Assembly (NCBI RefSeq): GCF_024734665.1
Contig: NZ_CP102931.1
Location: forward strand, 6,707,501-6,771,500
Length of the DNA stretch: 64,000 nucleotides
Source of the DNA: Variovorax paradoxus
GTDB taxonomy: Bacteria; Pseudomonadota; Gammaproteobacteria; Burkholderiales; Burkholderiaceae_C
Reading direction: 5' to 3'
The stretch's first letter is position 1; every line of letters starts with the position of its first letter. The translations under genes and the position numbers were made by a program. Below, piece by piece: positions 32,801 to 42,704 of the stretch. The notes beneath the pieces were generated by a model that did not search any database, was not told the origin of the DNA, and saw only the letters and a list, made by a program, of their open reading frames with translations.

Positions 32801-34401
32801 ACGCTGCGTTGTCGCTGCTGGCCCGTGGCCTCGCCGGCATCGATGTCGAAGTGCAGGCGCTGGCCGGAACGCGTGCCGTGCTCACCGGCAAGCGCCTGCT
32901 GCTGCCCGAAGGCGCGGGCGAAGAACGCCTGCGCCGCGCCATGGTCGCGCATGCGGTCGCGCACCTGCGCCACTCCACGCCCGCCCGTCCGGCGCGTGCG
33001 CTCAAGCCCATGGGCATCGCGGTGGTCTCGGCCATCGAGGACGCGCGCGTCGAACGCCTGCTGTGCCGCGACTTCCCCGGCTTGCACGGTTGGTTCGTTG
33101 AATCGCTGGCACCCGTGCCCGACCCGCTGGACCTGAGCTTCGCGGCGCTCATCGCCCGCATGGACCGCGTGCTGATGGTGCCCGCGTGGCAGGACGACAA
33201 CCACTGGGTCAACAAGGCGCGCCGCCTTTTCGACGAAACCATCGCGCATGCCGGCCTGGAAAGCTACGACGCCTTCCGCGCCGTCGCCTCCATCCTCGCC
33301 AACGACCTCGGCCAGATGCGCGTGCGCTTCGAGCCCCGGGACTACACCGTGCCCGCGCCCTACCGCGACGACAACAGCTACCTCTGGGATTTCGGCGAGG
33401 CCGATACGCCGCCGGATGAGGCCATCGCGCTCCAGCAATCGGGCGCGCGGCCGCCACCGACCATGGGTACATCCAACGCCACGGACGAGGCGATGGAACT
33501 GGGCCGCTACACCTACCCCGAATGGGACCGCAAGCTGGAACGCCTGCGCCCCGACTGGTGCACGGTGATCGAGAAGCTGCCCGCATGGCAAGGCCTCTTC
33601 ACACTGCGCGAGCAAGCCACGGCCGACAGCAAACGCATTCCTCCGCTTGCCCTGCCGCGCGCACGCCATCTCGACCGCACGCACCGGCTGCGCCGCCAAT
33701 GGGAAGGCGACGACATCGACCTGAACGCCGCCATCGAAGTGCTGACCGACCGCCGCCTGCGCCTGCAACCCGACCCGCGCCTGTTCATGCGCCCCGGCAA
33801 GGGCCCGCGCCCATCGAGCCTGCTCGTGCTGCTCGACCTCTCGGCGTCGGCGAACGATGCGGGCCCGCACACCGTCTCGCTGCTCGACATCGAAAAGCGG
33901 GCCGCCCTGCTGCTCGCCGCATCGAACACGCAAGGCATCGACCGCCTCGCGATCCATGGCTTCTCGTCGAACACGCGCACCGAGGTCTATTACTACCGCC
34001 TGCTCGACTTCGGCCAGCCGCTCGACGCCGCATCGCGCGCCACCATCGATGCGGTGCAGGGGCGCTACTCAACGCGGATGGGCGCCGCGTTGCGCCATGC
34101 GACCTCGCATTTGCGCGGCGAGCCCGCGGGCCAGCGCGCGATCCTTCTCGTGACCGACGGTGCACCTTCCGACATCGACGTGCACGACCCCCGGTACCTG
34201 ATCGAAGACGCCCGCCAGGCCGTGGCCGAAGCGCGCGAAGCCGGTGTGCACACCACCTGCATCGCGGTGGACGGCGCGGCCGATGCCTATGTGCGCCGCA
34301 TCTTCGGCTGGCGCAACCACGGCATTGCCGACGACGTGCGCACGCTCCCCCGGCGCCTGGCGCGCATGAGTGCCCGGCTCGGGATGCTCAGGCCTGGCTG
34401 A
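32797..34401 (+). CDS. VWA-domain protein of the CbbO/NorD group
   Basis: 534 aa. The C-terminal VWA domain (about 340-530) has a MIDAS site: DLSAS (347-351), Thr in STRMGAALRHA and Asp in LVTDGAPSD. The N-terminal part is the poorly conserved CbbO/NorD region. In known systems this protein bridges the AAA+ ATPase to its client enzyme. Start overlaps the ATPase stop (ATGA). The 3' end overlaps the convergent LysR gene by 14 bases. Confidence 0.9.
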   Translation: MNAALSLLARGLAGIDVEVQALAGTRAVLTGKRLLLPEGAGEERLRRAMVAHAVAHLRHSTPARPARALKPMGIAVVSAIEDARVERLLCRDFPGLHGWFVESLAPVPDPLDLSFAALIARMDRVLMVPAWQDDNHWVNKARRLFDETIAHAGLESYDAFRAVASILANDLGQMRVRFEPRDYTVPAPYRDDNSYLWDFGEADTPPDEAIALQQSGARPPPTMGTSNATDEAMELGRYTYPEWDRKLERLRPDWCTVIEKLPAWQGLFTLREQATADSKRIPPLALPRARHLDRTHRLRRQWEGDDIDLNAAIEVLTDRRLRLQPDPRLFMRPGKGPRPSSLLVLLDLSASANDAGPHTVSLLDIEKRAALLLAASNTQGIDRLAIHGFSSNTRTEVYYYRLLDFGQPLDAASRATIDAVQGRYSTRMGAALRHATSHLRGEPAGQRAILLVTDGAPSDIDVHDPRYLIEDARQAVAEAREAGVHTTCIAVDGAADAYVRRIFGWRNHGIADDVRTLPRRLARMSARLGMLRPG

Positions 34402-35278
34402 ACGCCGTCAGCACCTTCAGCACGCTCAGCGTCGCGCCGTCGAGCATCGCGTGCTGGCGATGCGCAATGCCCACGCGGCGCGTGAGCTTCGGGCTCACCG
34501 GCAGGATCTGCATGCGGTCGTTGCGCCCCGTGTCGGTGGACTGCTGCAGCGGCAGCAGCGCGGCGCCATAGCCGGCCGCCACCAGGCTGCGCATGGCCGC
34601 GTCGTAGTTGAGCTCGATGCGCGCGCGCGGCGCAAAGCCGGCATCGGCGAACCACTCCATCGTGAGCTGGTACATGTGCGTGGTCGCCTCATTGAAGATC
34701 AGCGGCTGCGTCGCCAGCCAGGCCGGCGTGACGCGCTTGGGCGCCTTCCAGCGCTGCGGCACGAAGGCCATCATGGGCTGCTCGCACCACGGCGTGACGA
34801 CGATGCCGCGCAGCGGCGGCTGCGGAATGGCGACCAGGCCGATGTCGAGCGTGCCCGCCGCCAGCCGCTCCATGGCCTCGTAGGAGCCGCGGATGCTCAC
34901 TTCGACGTCGATGCCCGAATGCTCCTCCCCCAGCGCTTCGAGCACCTGCGGCAGCAGGTCGACCAGCACGCCGGTGGAGGTGCCCAGGCGCACGCGGCCC
35001 ACGCGCCCTTCGGCCTGGCGCTTGACCGCCTCGACGGCATCGTCGGTATCGCGCAGCAGCTTGCGTCCGCGCTCGACCAGCGCCGCTCCGGCGGCCGTGG
35101 GCGTGATGCGCCGGTTGCCGCGCACCACCAGCGGTGCGTCGAGGCGCGATTCGAGCTCGCTGATGTGCAGGCTCACCGTGGGCTGCGCCAGGTGCAGCGC
35201 CCTGGCTGCCGCCGAGAAGGTGCCGAGGTCGACGATGGCGATGAGGGTGCGCAGTTGATCGAGGTTGAGCTGTCGCAT
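34388..35278 (-). CDS. LysR-family regulator paired with a DUF1127 gene
   Basis: 296 aa. HTH in GTFSAAARALHLAQPTVSLH (residues 19-38). Effector domain follows; TSTGVLVDLLPQVLEAL opens it. It is convergent with the amidase operon (14-base overlap) and divergent from the DUF1127 gene. LysR genes next to DUF1127 genes are common in proteobacteria. A T-N11-A-type dyad lies 15 bases before its start. Confidence 0.9.
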   Translation of the reverse strand: MRQLNLDQLRTLIAIVDLGTFSAAARALHLAQPTVSLHISELESRLDAPLVVRGNRRITPTAAGAALVERGRKLLRDTDDAVEAVKRQAEGRVGRVRLGTSTGVLVDLLPQVLEALGEEHSGIDVEVSIRGSYEAMERLAAGTLDIGLVAIPQPPLRGIVVTPWCEQPMMAFVPQRWKAPKRVTPAWLATQPLIFNEATTHMYQLTMEWFADAGFAPRARIELNYDAAMRSLVAAGYGAALLPLQQSTDTGRNDRMQILPVSPKLTRRVGIAHRQHAMLDGATLSVLKVLTAFSQA

Positions 35279-35292
35279 CGGGTCGCCTCAGT

Positions 35293-35307
35293 ATCAGTAA
35301 AGGTGAT
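35293..35307. promoter_or_regulatory. Candidate LysR site ATCA-N7-TGAT
   Basis: ATCAGTAAAGGTGAT in the 106-base gap between the LysR gene and the divergent DUF1127 gene. It fits the T-N11-A form and lies close to the LysR start. Confidence 0.4.
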
Positions 35308-35384
35308 GAGAAGTGTCAGGAATCTCAACTTCCACAATAGCATGCGTCGCCGGAAGATGAGCGCTCCCAACCAAGGAGCCCATC

Positions 35385-35579
35385 GTGACCGCGCCCAAGC
35401 CATCGTCTTTTCATCAACGCCTGATCCATGCCCTGCGCGGCTGGCGCCGCCGCGTGGTGAACAGCCGCCGCGCACGCGCCGACTCGCGGCAACTGGCCAG
35501 CATGAGCGACCACGATCTGCGCGACCTGGGCATCGGGCGCAGCGAAGTGCCCGAGCTGCTGGACCGCCATCGGCACTGA
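35385..35579 (+). CDS. DUF1127 (YjiS-like) small protein
   Basis: 64 aa from a GTG with AAGGAG 8 bases upstream. Arg-rich helix (RGWRRRVVNSRRARADSRQL) followed by the DUF1127 signature SDHDLRDLGIGRSEV. Some such proteins influence phosphate, RNA or stress metabolism; the role here is unknown. Divergent from LysR. Confidence 0.88.
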   Translation: MTAPKPSSFHQRLIHALRGWRRRVVNSRRARADSRQLASMSDHDLRDLGIGRSEVPELLDRHRH

Positions 35580-35615
35580 TCAGGTTCTGCGCCCGATTTG
35601 AGGTTCAATTCGGGC

Positions 35616-37265
35616 GTGCCCAAGCCTGCTCTCCTTTCCATAGAACTCACCTCGCCGCAGTCGGTCAACGGCCGGCGCGCGGCCTTTCAATCGCTCTGGC
35701 TGCTGGTGCGCATGCAGCATGCGCACGACACCGGCGCCGGTGTCGTGCGGCTGGCCGACCTGCGCGGCGAAGTGTCCGACGCCAGCACCTTGCGCATGGT
35801 CGTGAGCCGCGCGTTCCGCGACTTCAAGGCCTGGAACATCGAGGTCGGCTGGGGCGAAGACACGCAGCGCGAGCCCCGCTTCCTGAATGCCGAGCGGCGC
35901 AGCCAGGGCCCGTTCTGGCTGCCCGCCGCCGAGGCGAAGCGCGTGCGCGTGCTGGTGCAAGGCCGCGCGGCCACGGCCGCCGAAGTGGCGTCGTTCCTCG
36001 GCCTGCGTTCGCGCAAGCCGCAGGCCGCCGGCTCGCCGCCACCCGATGCTGTGCATTTGCAGGACGCGGCCTTCTGGAAGCAGCTTGTCGCCTCGCAGCA
36101 GGCCGCGCGGCAGGGCCGGCTGATGGCGCCGGTGGCAGGCGGTAACGGCAACGGAAGCGCGCTCGAATCGATCCGCCTCGCCGGCACGCTGGCAGCCACC
36201 GACTTTCAGCGCGCGCTGGTCACGCTCAACGAGGCCATGCTGTGGCGCCGGCTCGGCGACAACGAGCAGGCGCGCAGGCGGCTGCAGGCGCTGAAGAAGC
36301 AGCGGCTCGCGCATCACGTGGCAGGCAACGACTACCTCGGTGCGATGGAATGCATCGTCTCCGCATGGTGTGCCTACACCGCGCGCGACCTGCCGCTGGC
36401 GCAGTCGCTGCTGGGCGGCATGGCCGAGGACGCAGCGCGCGGGCTGGTGCTGCGGCACCACCCCGACGTGCGCTTCGAGTGGTGCAACCTGTGGGCGCTG
36501 GTGTGCCGCTCGCGCGCGCTGGCGCTGTCGGCTGAAAACAAGCCGGCCGCCGCCGCGCTGGCCGAAGAATCATTGCGCCGCTTCGGCGAGGCGCTGGCCG
36601 CAGCCTTCGAATCGCACTCCTTCGACGCGGCGCAGCACGTGGCCGCCAACATGGGCATGGCCGCATGGCTGTTCGATCGCGTGGGCTTGTCCGATCTGCC
36701 CGCGCTCGCGCACGATGGCAAGGCCGACACCACGCGCCGCGCGGTGCAGTGGATCGCCTTCAGCGAATGGCTCTGCGGCCACACCGACGGCCAGGGCCGC
36801 TCGGCGTGGAACGCGATCTACCTGATGCGCATCGCGCGCGGCAACTGCCGGCCAGAGAAGCAGCCCACGCTCGCGCAGTTCCGTGCGCAGAAGCCGCTGG
36901 ACCCAGCCGCCATCTCGAAGCTGGCCGGTCCGCTCGCCGATGCCTTCGACGCGACGAACTGGCCAGCGCGCTGGGTCGACGTGGCGCAGGCGCGGCTCGC
37001 CGACCACCAGGCGGGGCGCCGCCGCTACCCAGGGCTGCAGCACTGCAGCCTGCTGTTCGAACACGCCTGGTATGCGGCGCATGCGGGCGACCTGAAGGCG
37101 GCGGAACAGTCGCTGGGCCTGTTGCGCGAAGCGTTGCCCCAGTTGGTGCCGAGCGACCGCGCGTACTTCACCGAGTCGTGGAACGACGCGCTGCCGGCCG
37201 AGCTGGTGCTGGAGGCGAAGCCGCCGCGCCGGCCCGCGGCGCGGCGCACTAAATCGGCGCCCTAG
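35616..37265 (+). CDS. Unrecognised 549-aa protein with possible N-terminal winged helix and helical repeats
   Basis: No family recognised. GTG at 35616 is the likely start; a TTG 18 bases earlier is the only other upstream option, and neither has an ideal ribosome site. Residues ~15-100 (RRAAFQSLWLLVRM, VRLADLRGEV, TLRMVVSRAFRDFK) look like a winged-helix DNA-binding domain. Residues ~180-530 are Ala/Leu-rich paired helices (for example NEAMLWRRLGDNEQARRRL, HAGDLKAAEQSLGLLREALP), resembling TPR or a similar solenoid. It ends over the convergent UDG-like gene by 17 bases. A regulator of the large-helical type is one guess. Confidence 0.75.
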   Translation: MPKPALLSIELTSPQSVNGRRAAFQSLWLLVRMQHAHDTGAGVVRLADLRGEVSDASTLRMVVSRAFRDFKAWNIEVGWGEDTQREPRFLNAERRSQGPFWLPAAEAKRVRVLVQGRAATAAEVASFLGLRSRKPQAAGSPPPDAVHLQDAAFWKQLVASQQAARQGRLMAPVAGGNGNGSALESIRLAGTLAATDFQRALVTLNEAMLWRRLGDNEQARRRLQALKKQRLAHHVAGNDYLGAMECIVSAWCAYTARDLPLAQSLLGGMAEDAARGLVLRHHPDVRFEWCNLWALVCRSRALALSAENKPAAAALAEESLRRFGEALAAAFESHSFDAAQHVAANMGMAAWLFDRVGLSDLPALAHDGKADTTRRAVQWIAFSEWLCGHTDGQGRSAWNAIYLMRIARGNCRPEKQPTLAQFRAQKPLDPAAISKLAGPLADAFDATNWPARWVDVAQARLADHQAGRRRYPGLQHCSLLFEHAWYAAHAGDLKAAEQSLGLLREALPQLVPSDRAYFTESWNDALPAELVLEAKPPRRPAARRTKSAP

Positions 37266-37860
37266 TTGCAGGCGGCGATGGCGTGGGCGAAAACAGCGCT
37301 TCCCGCACCCGCTCGCGCAGCACCGGCAGCACATCGCTCTCGAACCACGGGTGGTGCTTGAACCAGCCTGTGTTGCGCGGCGACGGATGCGGCAGCGGAA
37401 CAAAACGCGGCGCGTAGTCGGCAAAGGCCTCCACGGTCTCGGTGACGCTGCCACGCGCGGTCTTGCCGAGAAAGTGGCGCTGTGCGTACTGGCCGATGAG
37501 CAGCGTCAGTTCGACCTGCCGCATCTGCGCGAGCAGCCGTTCGTGCCACAGCTCGGCGCATTCCTTGCGCGGCGGCAGGTCGCCGCTGGCACCACGCCCC
37601 GGGTAGCAGTAGCCCATCGGCACGATCGCAATGCGCGTCGCGTCGTAGAACACGTCGCGACCAATGCCGAGCCATCGGCGCAGCTGCTCGCCGCTCTTGT
37701 CGTCCCACGGCACGCCCGTGCGGTGCACGGTCATGCTGGGCGCCTGGCCGATGATCAGCAGCCGGGCGCTCGCACTGGCCTGCACCACCGGCCGCGGGCC
37801 CAGCGGCAGATGCACCTCGCATGCGCGACAGGCGCGGATCTCGGCGAGCAGTGCATCCAC
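37249..37860 (-). CDS. Uracil-DNA-glycosylase-family protein with Fe-S-type cysteines
   Basis: 203 aa. UDG-fold motifs: LLIIGQAPS (catalytic loop) and LPHPSPRN (minor-groove loop). Four Cys at 11, 14, 85 and 101 have the C-x2-C ... C-x15-C spacing of the [4Fe-4S] families 4/5. The catalytic loop reads GQAPS rather than the family-4 GEAPG, so substrate range may differ. Predicted role: base excision of damaged or deaminated bases. It lies 6 bases downstream of the PEP-mutase-family gene on the same strand. Confidence 0.85.
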   Translation of the reverse strand: MDALLAEIRACRACEVHLPLGPRPVVQASASARLLIIGQAPSMTVHRTGVPWDDKSGEQLRRWLGIGRDVFYDATRIAIVPMGYCYPGRGASGDLPPRKECAELWHERLLAQMRQVELTLLIGQYAQRHFLGKTARGSVTETVEAFADYAPRFVPLPHPSPRNTGWFKHHPWFESDVLPVLRERVREALFSPTPSPPATRAPI

Positions 37861-37866
37861 GGTGCC

Positions 37867-38697
37867 TCAGCCGGCGAACGGGCGGAAGAAGGCGTTGAGC
37901 TCGGCGCCCGGTGCGGCATCTGCAAAGCCATCGAAGCGCCCCCGGTCGGCCAGCGTGCGCGCGGCGCGGATGAAGCCGCCCCAAGCCGCGCGCGCCATGC
38001 CGCCGCCCACGCTCACGCGGCGCACGCCGAGCCCGGCGATGTCCTGCATCGTGAGCTCGCTGGCCGCTCCCACCAACAGGTTGACCGGCTTGCCTCCTGC
38101 GGCAGCGACCACGGCGGCGATTTGCTCACGAGTCTTGATGCCGGGCGCGTAGAGGCAATCGGCGCCCGCGTTCGAGTAAGCCTTGAGCCGCGCGATGGCG
38201 TCGTCGAGGTCGGGACGCCCGGCAAAGAAGTTCTCGGCACGGCCCACCAGCAGCACGTCGGCGCCAGATGCATCGATGGCCTTGCGCGCGGCGCGCATGC
38301 GTTCGACCGCCACGTCGATGGCAAAGAGCGGATCGGCGGCATTGCCCGTCGAGTCTTCGATGGACAGACCCGCCACGCCTGTCTCGATTGCAAGGCGCAC
38401 GCTCTCGGCCACGCCCTGCGCATCGGCGGCAAAGCCGTTCTCGAAGTCGGCGTTCACCGGCAGGTCGGTGGCCTCCACCAGTTCGCGCAGGTGCGCCAGG
38501 ATAAGTTCGCGCGACATCGCCCCATCGGCCTGACCCTGCGACCACGCGAAGCCCGAGCTGGTGGTGGCCAGCGCCTTGAAGCCTAGGCCTTCGAGGAAGC
38601 GCGCGCTGCCCGTGTCCCAGGGGTTCGGAATGACGAAGCAGCCTTGTTCGTGAAGGGCGCGGAAGTCGGCGCGTTTTTCGGCGACGGAACGGGTCAT
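37867..38697 (-). CDS. Isocitrate lyase/PEP mutase-family protein
   Basis: 276 aa. FVIPNPWDTGSARFLEGLGF, NADFENGFA, GLSIEDSTG and GRAENFFAGRPDLDDAIARL are blocks of the PEP-mutase/carboxyvinyl-carboxyphosphonate group. The KKCGH-type active-site segment of true isocitrate lyases is absent. It may cleave or rearrange a C-C or C-P bond of a small 2-oxo acid; the reaction is not known. Located downstream of a LysR gene with a 49-base gap and followed closely by the UDG-like gene. Confidence 0.85.
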   Translation of the reverse strand: MTRSVAEKRADFRALHEQGCFVIPNPWDTGSARFLEGLGFKALATTSSGFAWSQGQADGAMSRELILAHLRELVEATDLPVNADFENGFAADAQGVAESVRLAIETGVAGLSIEDSTGNAADPLFAIDVAVERMRAARKAIDASGADVLLVGRAENFFAGRPDLDDAIARLKAYSNAGADCLYAPGIKTREQIAAVVAAAGGKPVNLLVGAASELTMQDIAGLGVRRVSVGGGMARAAWGGFIRAARTLADRGRFDGFADAAPGAELNAFFRPFAG

Positions 38698-38746
38698 TGC
38701 AGTGCCTCGGTTTGCTTTGCGGGAGTTGGAACGAAAGAAGGGTCGG

Positions 38747-39664
38747 TCAGGATAAGCCTGTCCGCGCGACAGCCTCGCCCGGCGGGTTTTGCAGCAGGTA
38801 GTCGATGAAGGCGCGCACCGCCGGCAGCATGCCGCGCCGGGAAGCGAACGCGGCCTGGATCTCGCTGGTCGCGCAGGCCCATTCGCCGCACACGCGCACC
38901 AGGCGGCCTTCGGCAATCGCATCGCGGCACATGATTTCGGGCAGCAGCACCAGGCCCATGCCCTGCTCGGCGAGGTGCCTGAGCGCGAACATGTCGTCGG
39001 TGACGAAGTGCGGCGTGAAGCCGAACTCCTGCACCTGCGCGCCGCGCTCCAGCGTCCAGCGGTAGCGGTCGTTCTCCGCGGGCAGCGACAGCACGGGCCA
39101 TGCGGCCAGGTCGGCAAGCCCCTGCGGCGCGCCAAGCTGCGCCAGCAGCGCGGGGCTGGCCAGCAGCACGTCGACGGTGGAGCCCAGCGGCCGGGCGATG
39201 AGGCTGGAGTCCTCGAAGGGCGGGCGCCGCACGCGCAGCACCACGTCGATGTTCTCCTGCATCGGATCGACGCGCCGGTTGCTCACTTCCAGCTGCAGCC
39301 GCACGCCGGGGCAGGCACGCATGAAGGCCGGAATCAGCGGCGTGAGCCAGAACTGCGCGAGCGTGAACGGGCAGCTCACGCGCAGCAGGCCCTGCGGCTG
39401 CGAGGTGGCCTGGCGCAGCACGTCGAAGGCCTCGTCGCCCGCCGCCACCGTCGCCTGGCAGCGCTCGTAGAACTCGCGGCCCACGCCGGTGAGCAGCAGG
39501 CGGCGCGAACTGCGCTGCAACAGGCGCACGCCCAGCCGCTCCTCGAGCTGCGAGATGCGGCGGCTCAGGCGCGACTTGGGAATGCCCAGGTGGCGGCTCG
39601 CGGCGCTGAAGCCCTGCTGCGTCACCACGTGGGCGAAGAGCGCCAGATCGTTGAGGTCTTCCAT
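38747..39664 (-). CDS. LysR-family regulator divergent from FAH-family hydrolase
   Basis: 305 aa. HTH in GFSAASRHLGIPKSRLSRRI. The effector region is of the common LysR/AaeR-like 'qwrF' type (LLRVSCPFTLAQFWLTPLIP). It is divergent from the FAH-VOC pair over a 127-base gap with two repeated candidate sites, so it probably controls that pair. It may be co-transcribed with the downstream PEP-mutase-family gene. Confidence 0.9.
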   Translation of the reverse strand: MEDLNDLALFAHVVTQQGFSAASRHLGIPKSRLSRRISQLEERLGVRLLQRSSRRLLLTGVGREFYERCQATVAAGDEAFDVLRQATSQPQGLLRVSCPFTLAQFWLTPLIPAFMRACPGVRLQLEVSNRRVDPMQENIDVVLRVRRPPFEDSSLIARPLGSTVDVLLASPALLAQLGAPQGLADLAAWPVLSLPAENDRYRWTLERGAQVQEFGFTPHFVTDDMFALRHLAEQGMGLVLLPEIMCRDAIAEGRLVRVCGEWACATSEIQAAFASRRGMLPAVRAFIDYLLQNPPGEAVARTGLS

Positions 39665-39671
39665 GTCTCTC

Positions 39672-39740
39672 GTTCTGTTTTTCGTTCCACTGGCAGAACG
39701 ATCCGTTCATGCCGGGCGAATTGTTCTGCGTTCGTTCCAC
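39672..39740. promoter_or_regulatory. Two direct-repeat candidate LysR sites, GTTCTG...CGTTCCAC
   Basis: Copy 1 at 39672-39690 (GTTCTGTTTTTCGTTCCAC) and copy 2 at 39723-39740 (GTTCTGCGTTCGTTCCAC) are about 51 bases apart, start to start, roughly five helical turns. A dyad CGTTC-N8-GAACG spans the end of copy 1. The copies occupy the divergent gap between the LysR and FAH genes. Confidence 0.5.
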
Positions 39741-39791
39741 CAGCATCATCGATCGCACCCCCTCGGTCAACCACCCGTTCCAGCACACGCC

Positions 39792-40658
39792 ATGAAACTC
39801 GCCAGCTTCCACCACCGCGACACCCTTCGCTTCGGCGTGGTCCGAAATGAGGAAATCGCCGACCTGACGGAGCAGCCCGGCGCGCCGCGCGGGCTGCGCG
39901 AACTCCTCGCGCGCGGCGACGAAGGCATGGCGTGGCTGCACGCCGTGCTGGCGGAAGCACCCCGCGTGGCACTGGCCGGCGTGCGGCTGGCGGCGCCCAT
40001 TCCCGCGCCGCAGAAGTTCCTGGGGCTCGGCGGCAACTACGCCTCGCACCTGGAAGAGGCCGCGAAGCTGGGGCTCGTGCGGGCGCCGGGCCAGGTGTGG
40101 TTCAACAAGCAGGTGTCGTGCGTGGCCGGCCCCTTCGACGCGGTGCACAAGCCCCGCGTGTCCGACCAGTTCGACTACGAGGGCGAACTCGGCGTGGTCA
40201 TCGGCAGGCGCTGCCGCCACGTGCGCACGGAAGACGCGATGGCCATGGTCGCGGGCTACGTGGTGGTCAACGACATGAGCGTGCGCGACTGGCAGATGCG
40301 CGCGCCCACGCACACGCTGGGCAAGTCCTTCGACACGCACGGCCCCTTCGGGCCCTGGCTGGTGACGCGCGACGAGATTGCCGACCCGCATGCGCTGCGG
40401 CTGCGCACCTGGGTCAACGGCGAGCTGCGGCAGGACGGCAACACCGCGCAGATGATCCACCGCATTGAGGCCATGCTGGTCGAACTGAGCACCGCCTTCA
40501 CACTGGAGCCGGGCGACGTGCTGAGCACCGGCAGCCCCGCGGGCGTGGGCGGGCTGATGGAGCCGCCGTGCTATCTGGTGCCGGGCGACGTGGTGCGCGT
40601 GGAGATCGAAGGCATCGGCCACATCGAGAACCGTGTGGTGGCCGAGCCTGCTGACTGA
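39792..40658 (+). CDS. Fumarylacetoacetate hydrolase-family protein
   Basis: 288 aa from the ATG at 39792; the longer open frame upstream lies in the divergent gap. Metal ligands Glu, Glu and Asp are visible in YEGELGVVIG and VNDMSVRDWQ; GKSFDTHGPFGPW and STGSPAGVGGLM complete the active site. The family hydrolyses C-C bonds in beta-diketo acids or hydrates 2-oxo-enoic acids at the end of aromatic meta or gentisate pathways. Next gene starts 33 bases on and encodes a ring-cleavage-like VOC protein, which suggests consecutive steps. Confidence 0.9.
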   Translation: MKLASFHHRDTLRFGVVRNEEIADLTEQPGAPRGLRELLARGDEGMAWLHAVLAEAPRVALAGVRLAAPIPAPQKFLGLGGNYASHLEEAAKLGLVRAPGQVWFNKQVSCVAGPFDAVHKPRVSDQFDYEGELGVVIGRRCRHVRTEDAMAMVAGYVVVNDMSVRDWQMRAPTHTLGKSFDTHGPFGPWLVTRDEIADPHALRLRTWVNGELRQDGNTAQMIHRIEAMLVELSTAFTLEPGDVLSTGSPAGVGGLMEPPCYLVPGDVVRVEIEGIGHIENRVVAEPAD

Positions 40659-40691
40659 GCGTTGCGCCCCCAAAGAAAGAAGGAGACACCC

Positions 40692-41309
40692 ATGAACGAC
40701 ATCGCAAGCCCGGTGCGCCCAGTGCGCCCGCTACCCGACTTCACGCGCACCGCGCTGAGCCCCGTCAAGCTGGCGCACGTGGTGCTGCGCGTGAGCGACC
40801 TGGCACGTTCGCGCGCCTGGTACCTCGACGTGCTGCAGGCCCATGCCGCGTTCGAGAACGAGATGCTGTGCTTCCTGACCTACGACGACGAGCACCACCG
40901 CATCGGCCTGATCGCAGGACCGGAGCTGAAACACGAAGCCGATGCGAGCACGGGCCTGGAGCACATCGCCTTCACCTACGGCTCGCTCGGCGAGTTGCTG
41001 GCCAACCATCGCCGCCTGGCCGCGCGCGGCATCCGGCCCTACTGGTGCATCAACCACGGGCCGACCATCTCGATGTATTACCGCGACCCCGACGGCCACC
41101 GGCTGGAGTTGCAGCACGACGTGTTCGAAACAGCCGAGGAAGTCAGCGCCTTCTTTGCCAGCGGCGCCTATGCCGAGAACTTCATGGGCGTGGTGTTCGA
41201 CCCCGAAGCGCTGGCCGCGCGCTTCGAGGCCGGCGAGCCGCTGGCTTCGCTCACCGCGCGGCCCCGGCTGCCGACGGGCAAGGAGCCGTGGGACATGTTC
41301 GTGCCCTGA
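40692..41309 (+). CDS. VOC-family, extradiol-dioxygenase-like protein
   Basis: 205 aa, ATG 8 bases after AAGGAGA. Potential Fe(II) ligands of type I extradiol dioxygenases are in place: His in LAHVVLRVSD, His in LEHIAFTY and Glu in GHRLELQHD, with YYRDPDG before the last. A single VOC module plus extra C-terminal 55 residues. It may cleave a catechol-like ring whose product is passed to the FAH-family hydrolase. A non-catalytic VOC role cannot be excluded. Confidence 0.85.
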   Translation: MNDIASPVRPVRPLPDFTRTALSPVKLAHVVLRVSDLARSRAWYLDVLQAHAAFENEMLCFLTYDDEHHRIGLIAGPELKHEADASTGLEHIAFTYGSLGELLANHRRLAARGIRPYWCINHGPTISMYYRDPDGHRLELQHDVFETAEEVSAFFASGAYAENFMGVVFDPEALAARFEAGEPLASLTARPRLPTGKEPWDMFVP

Positions 41310-41321
41310 GCTTCGGCGCGC

Positions 41322-42703
<1,382 letters not shown>

Positions 42704-42704
<1 letters not shown>

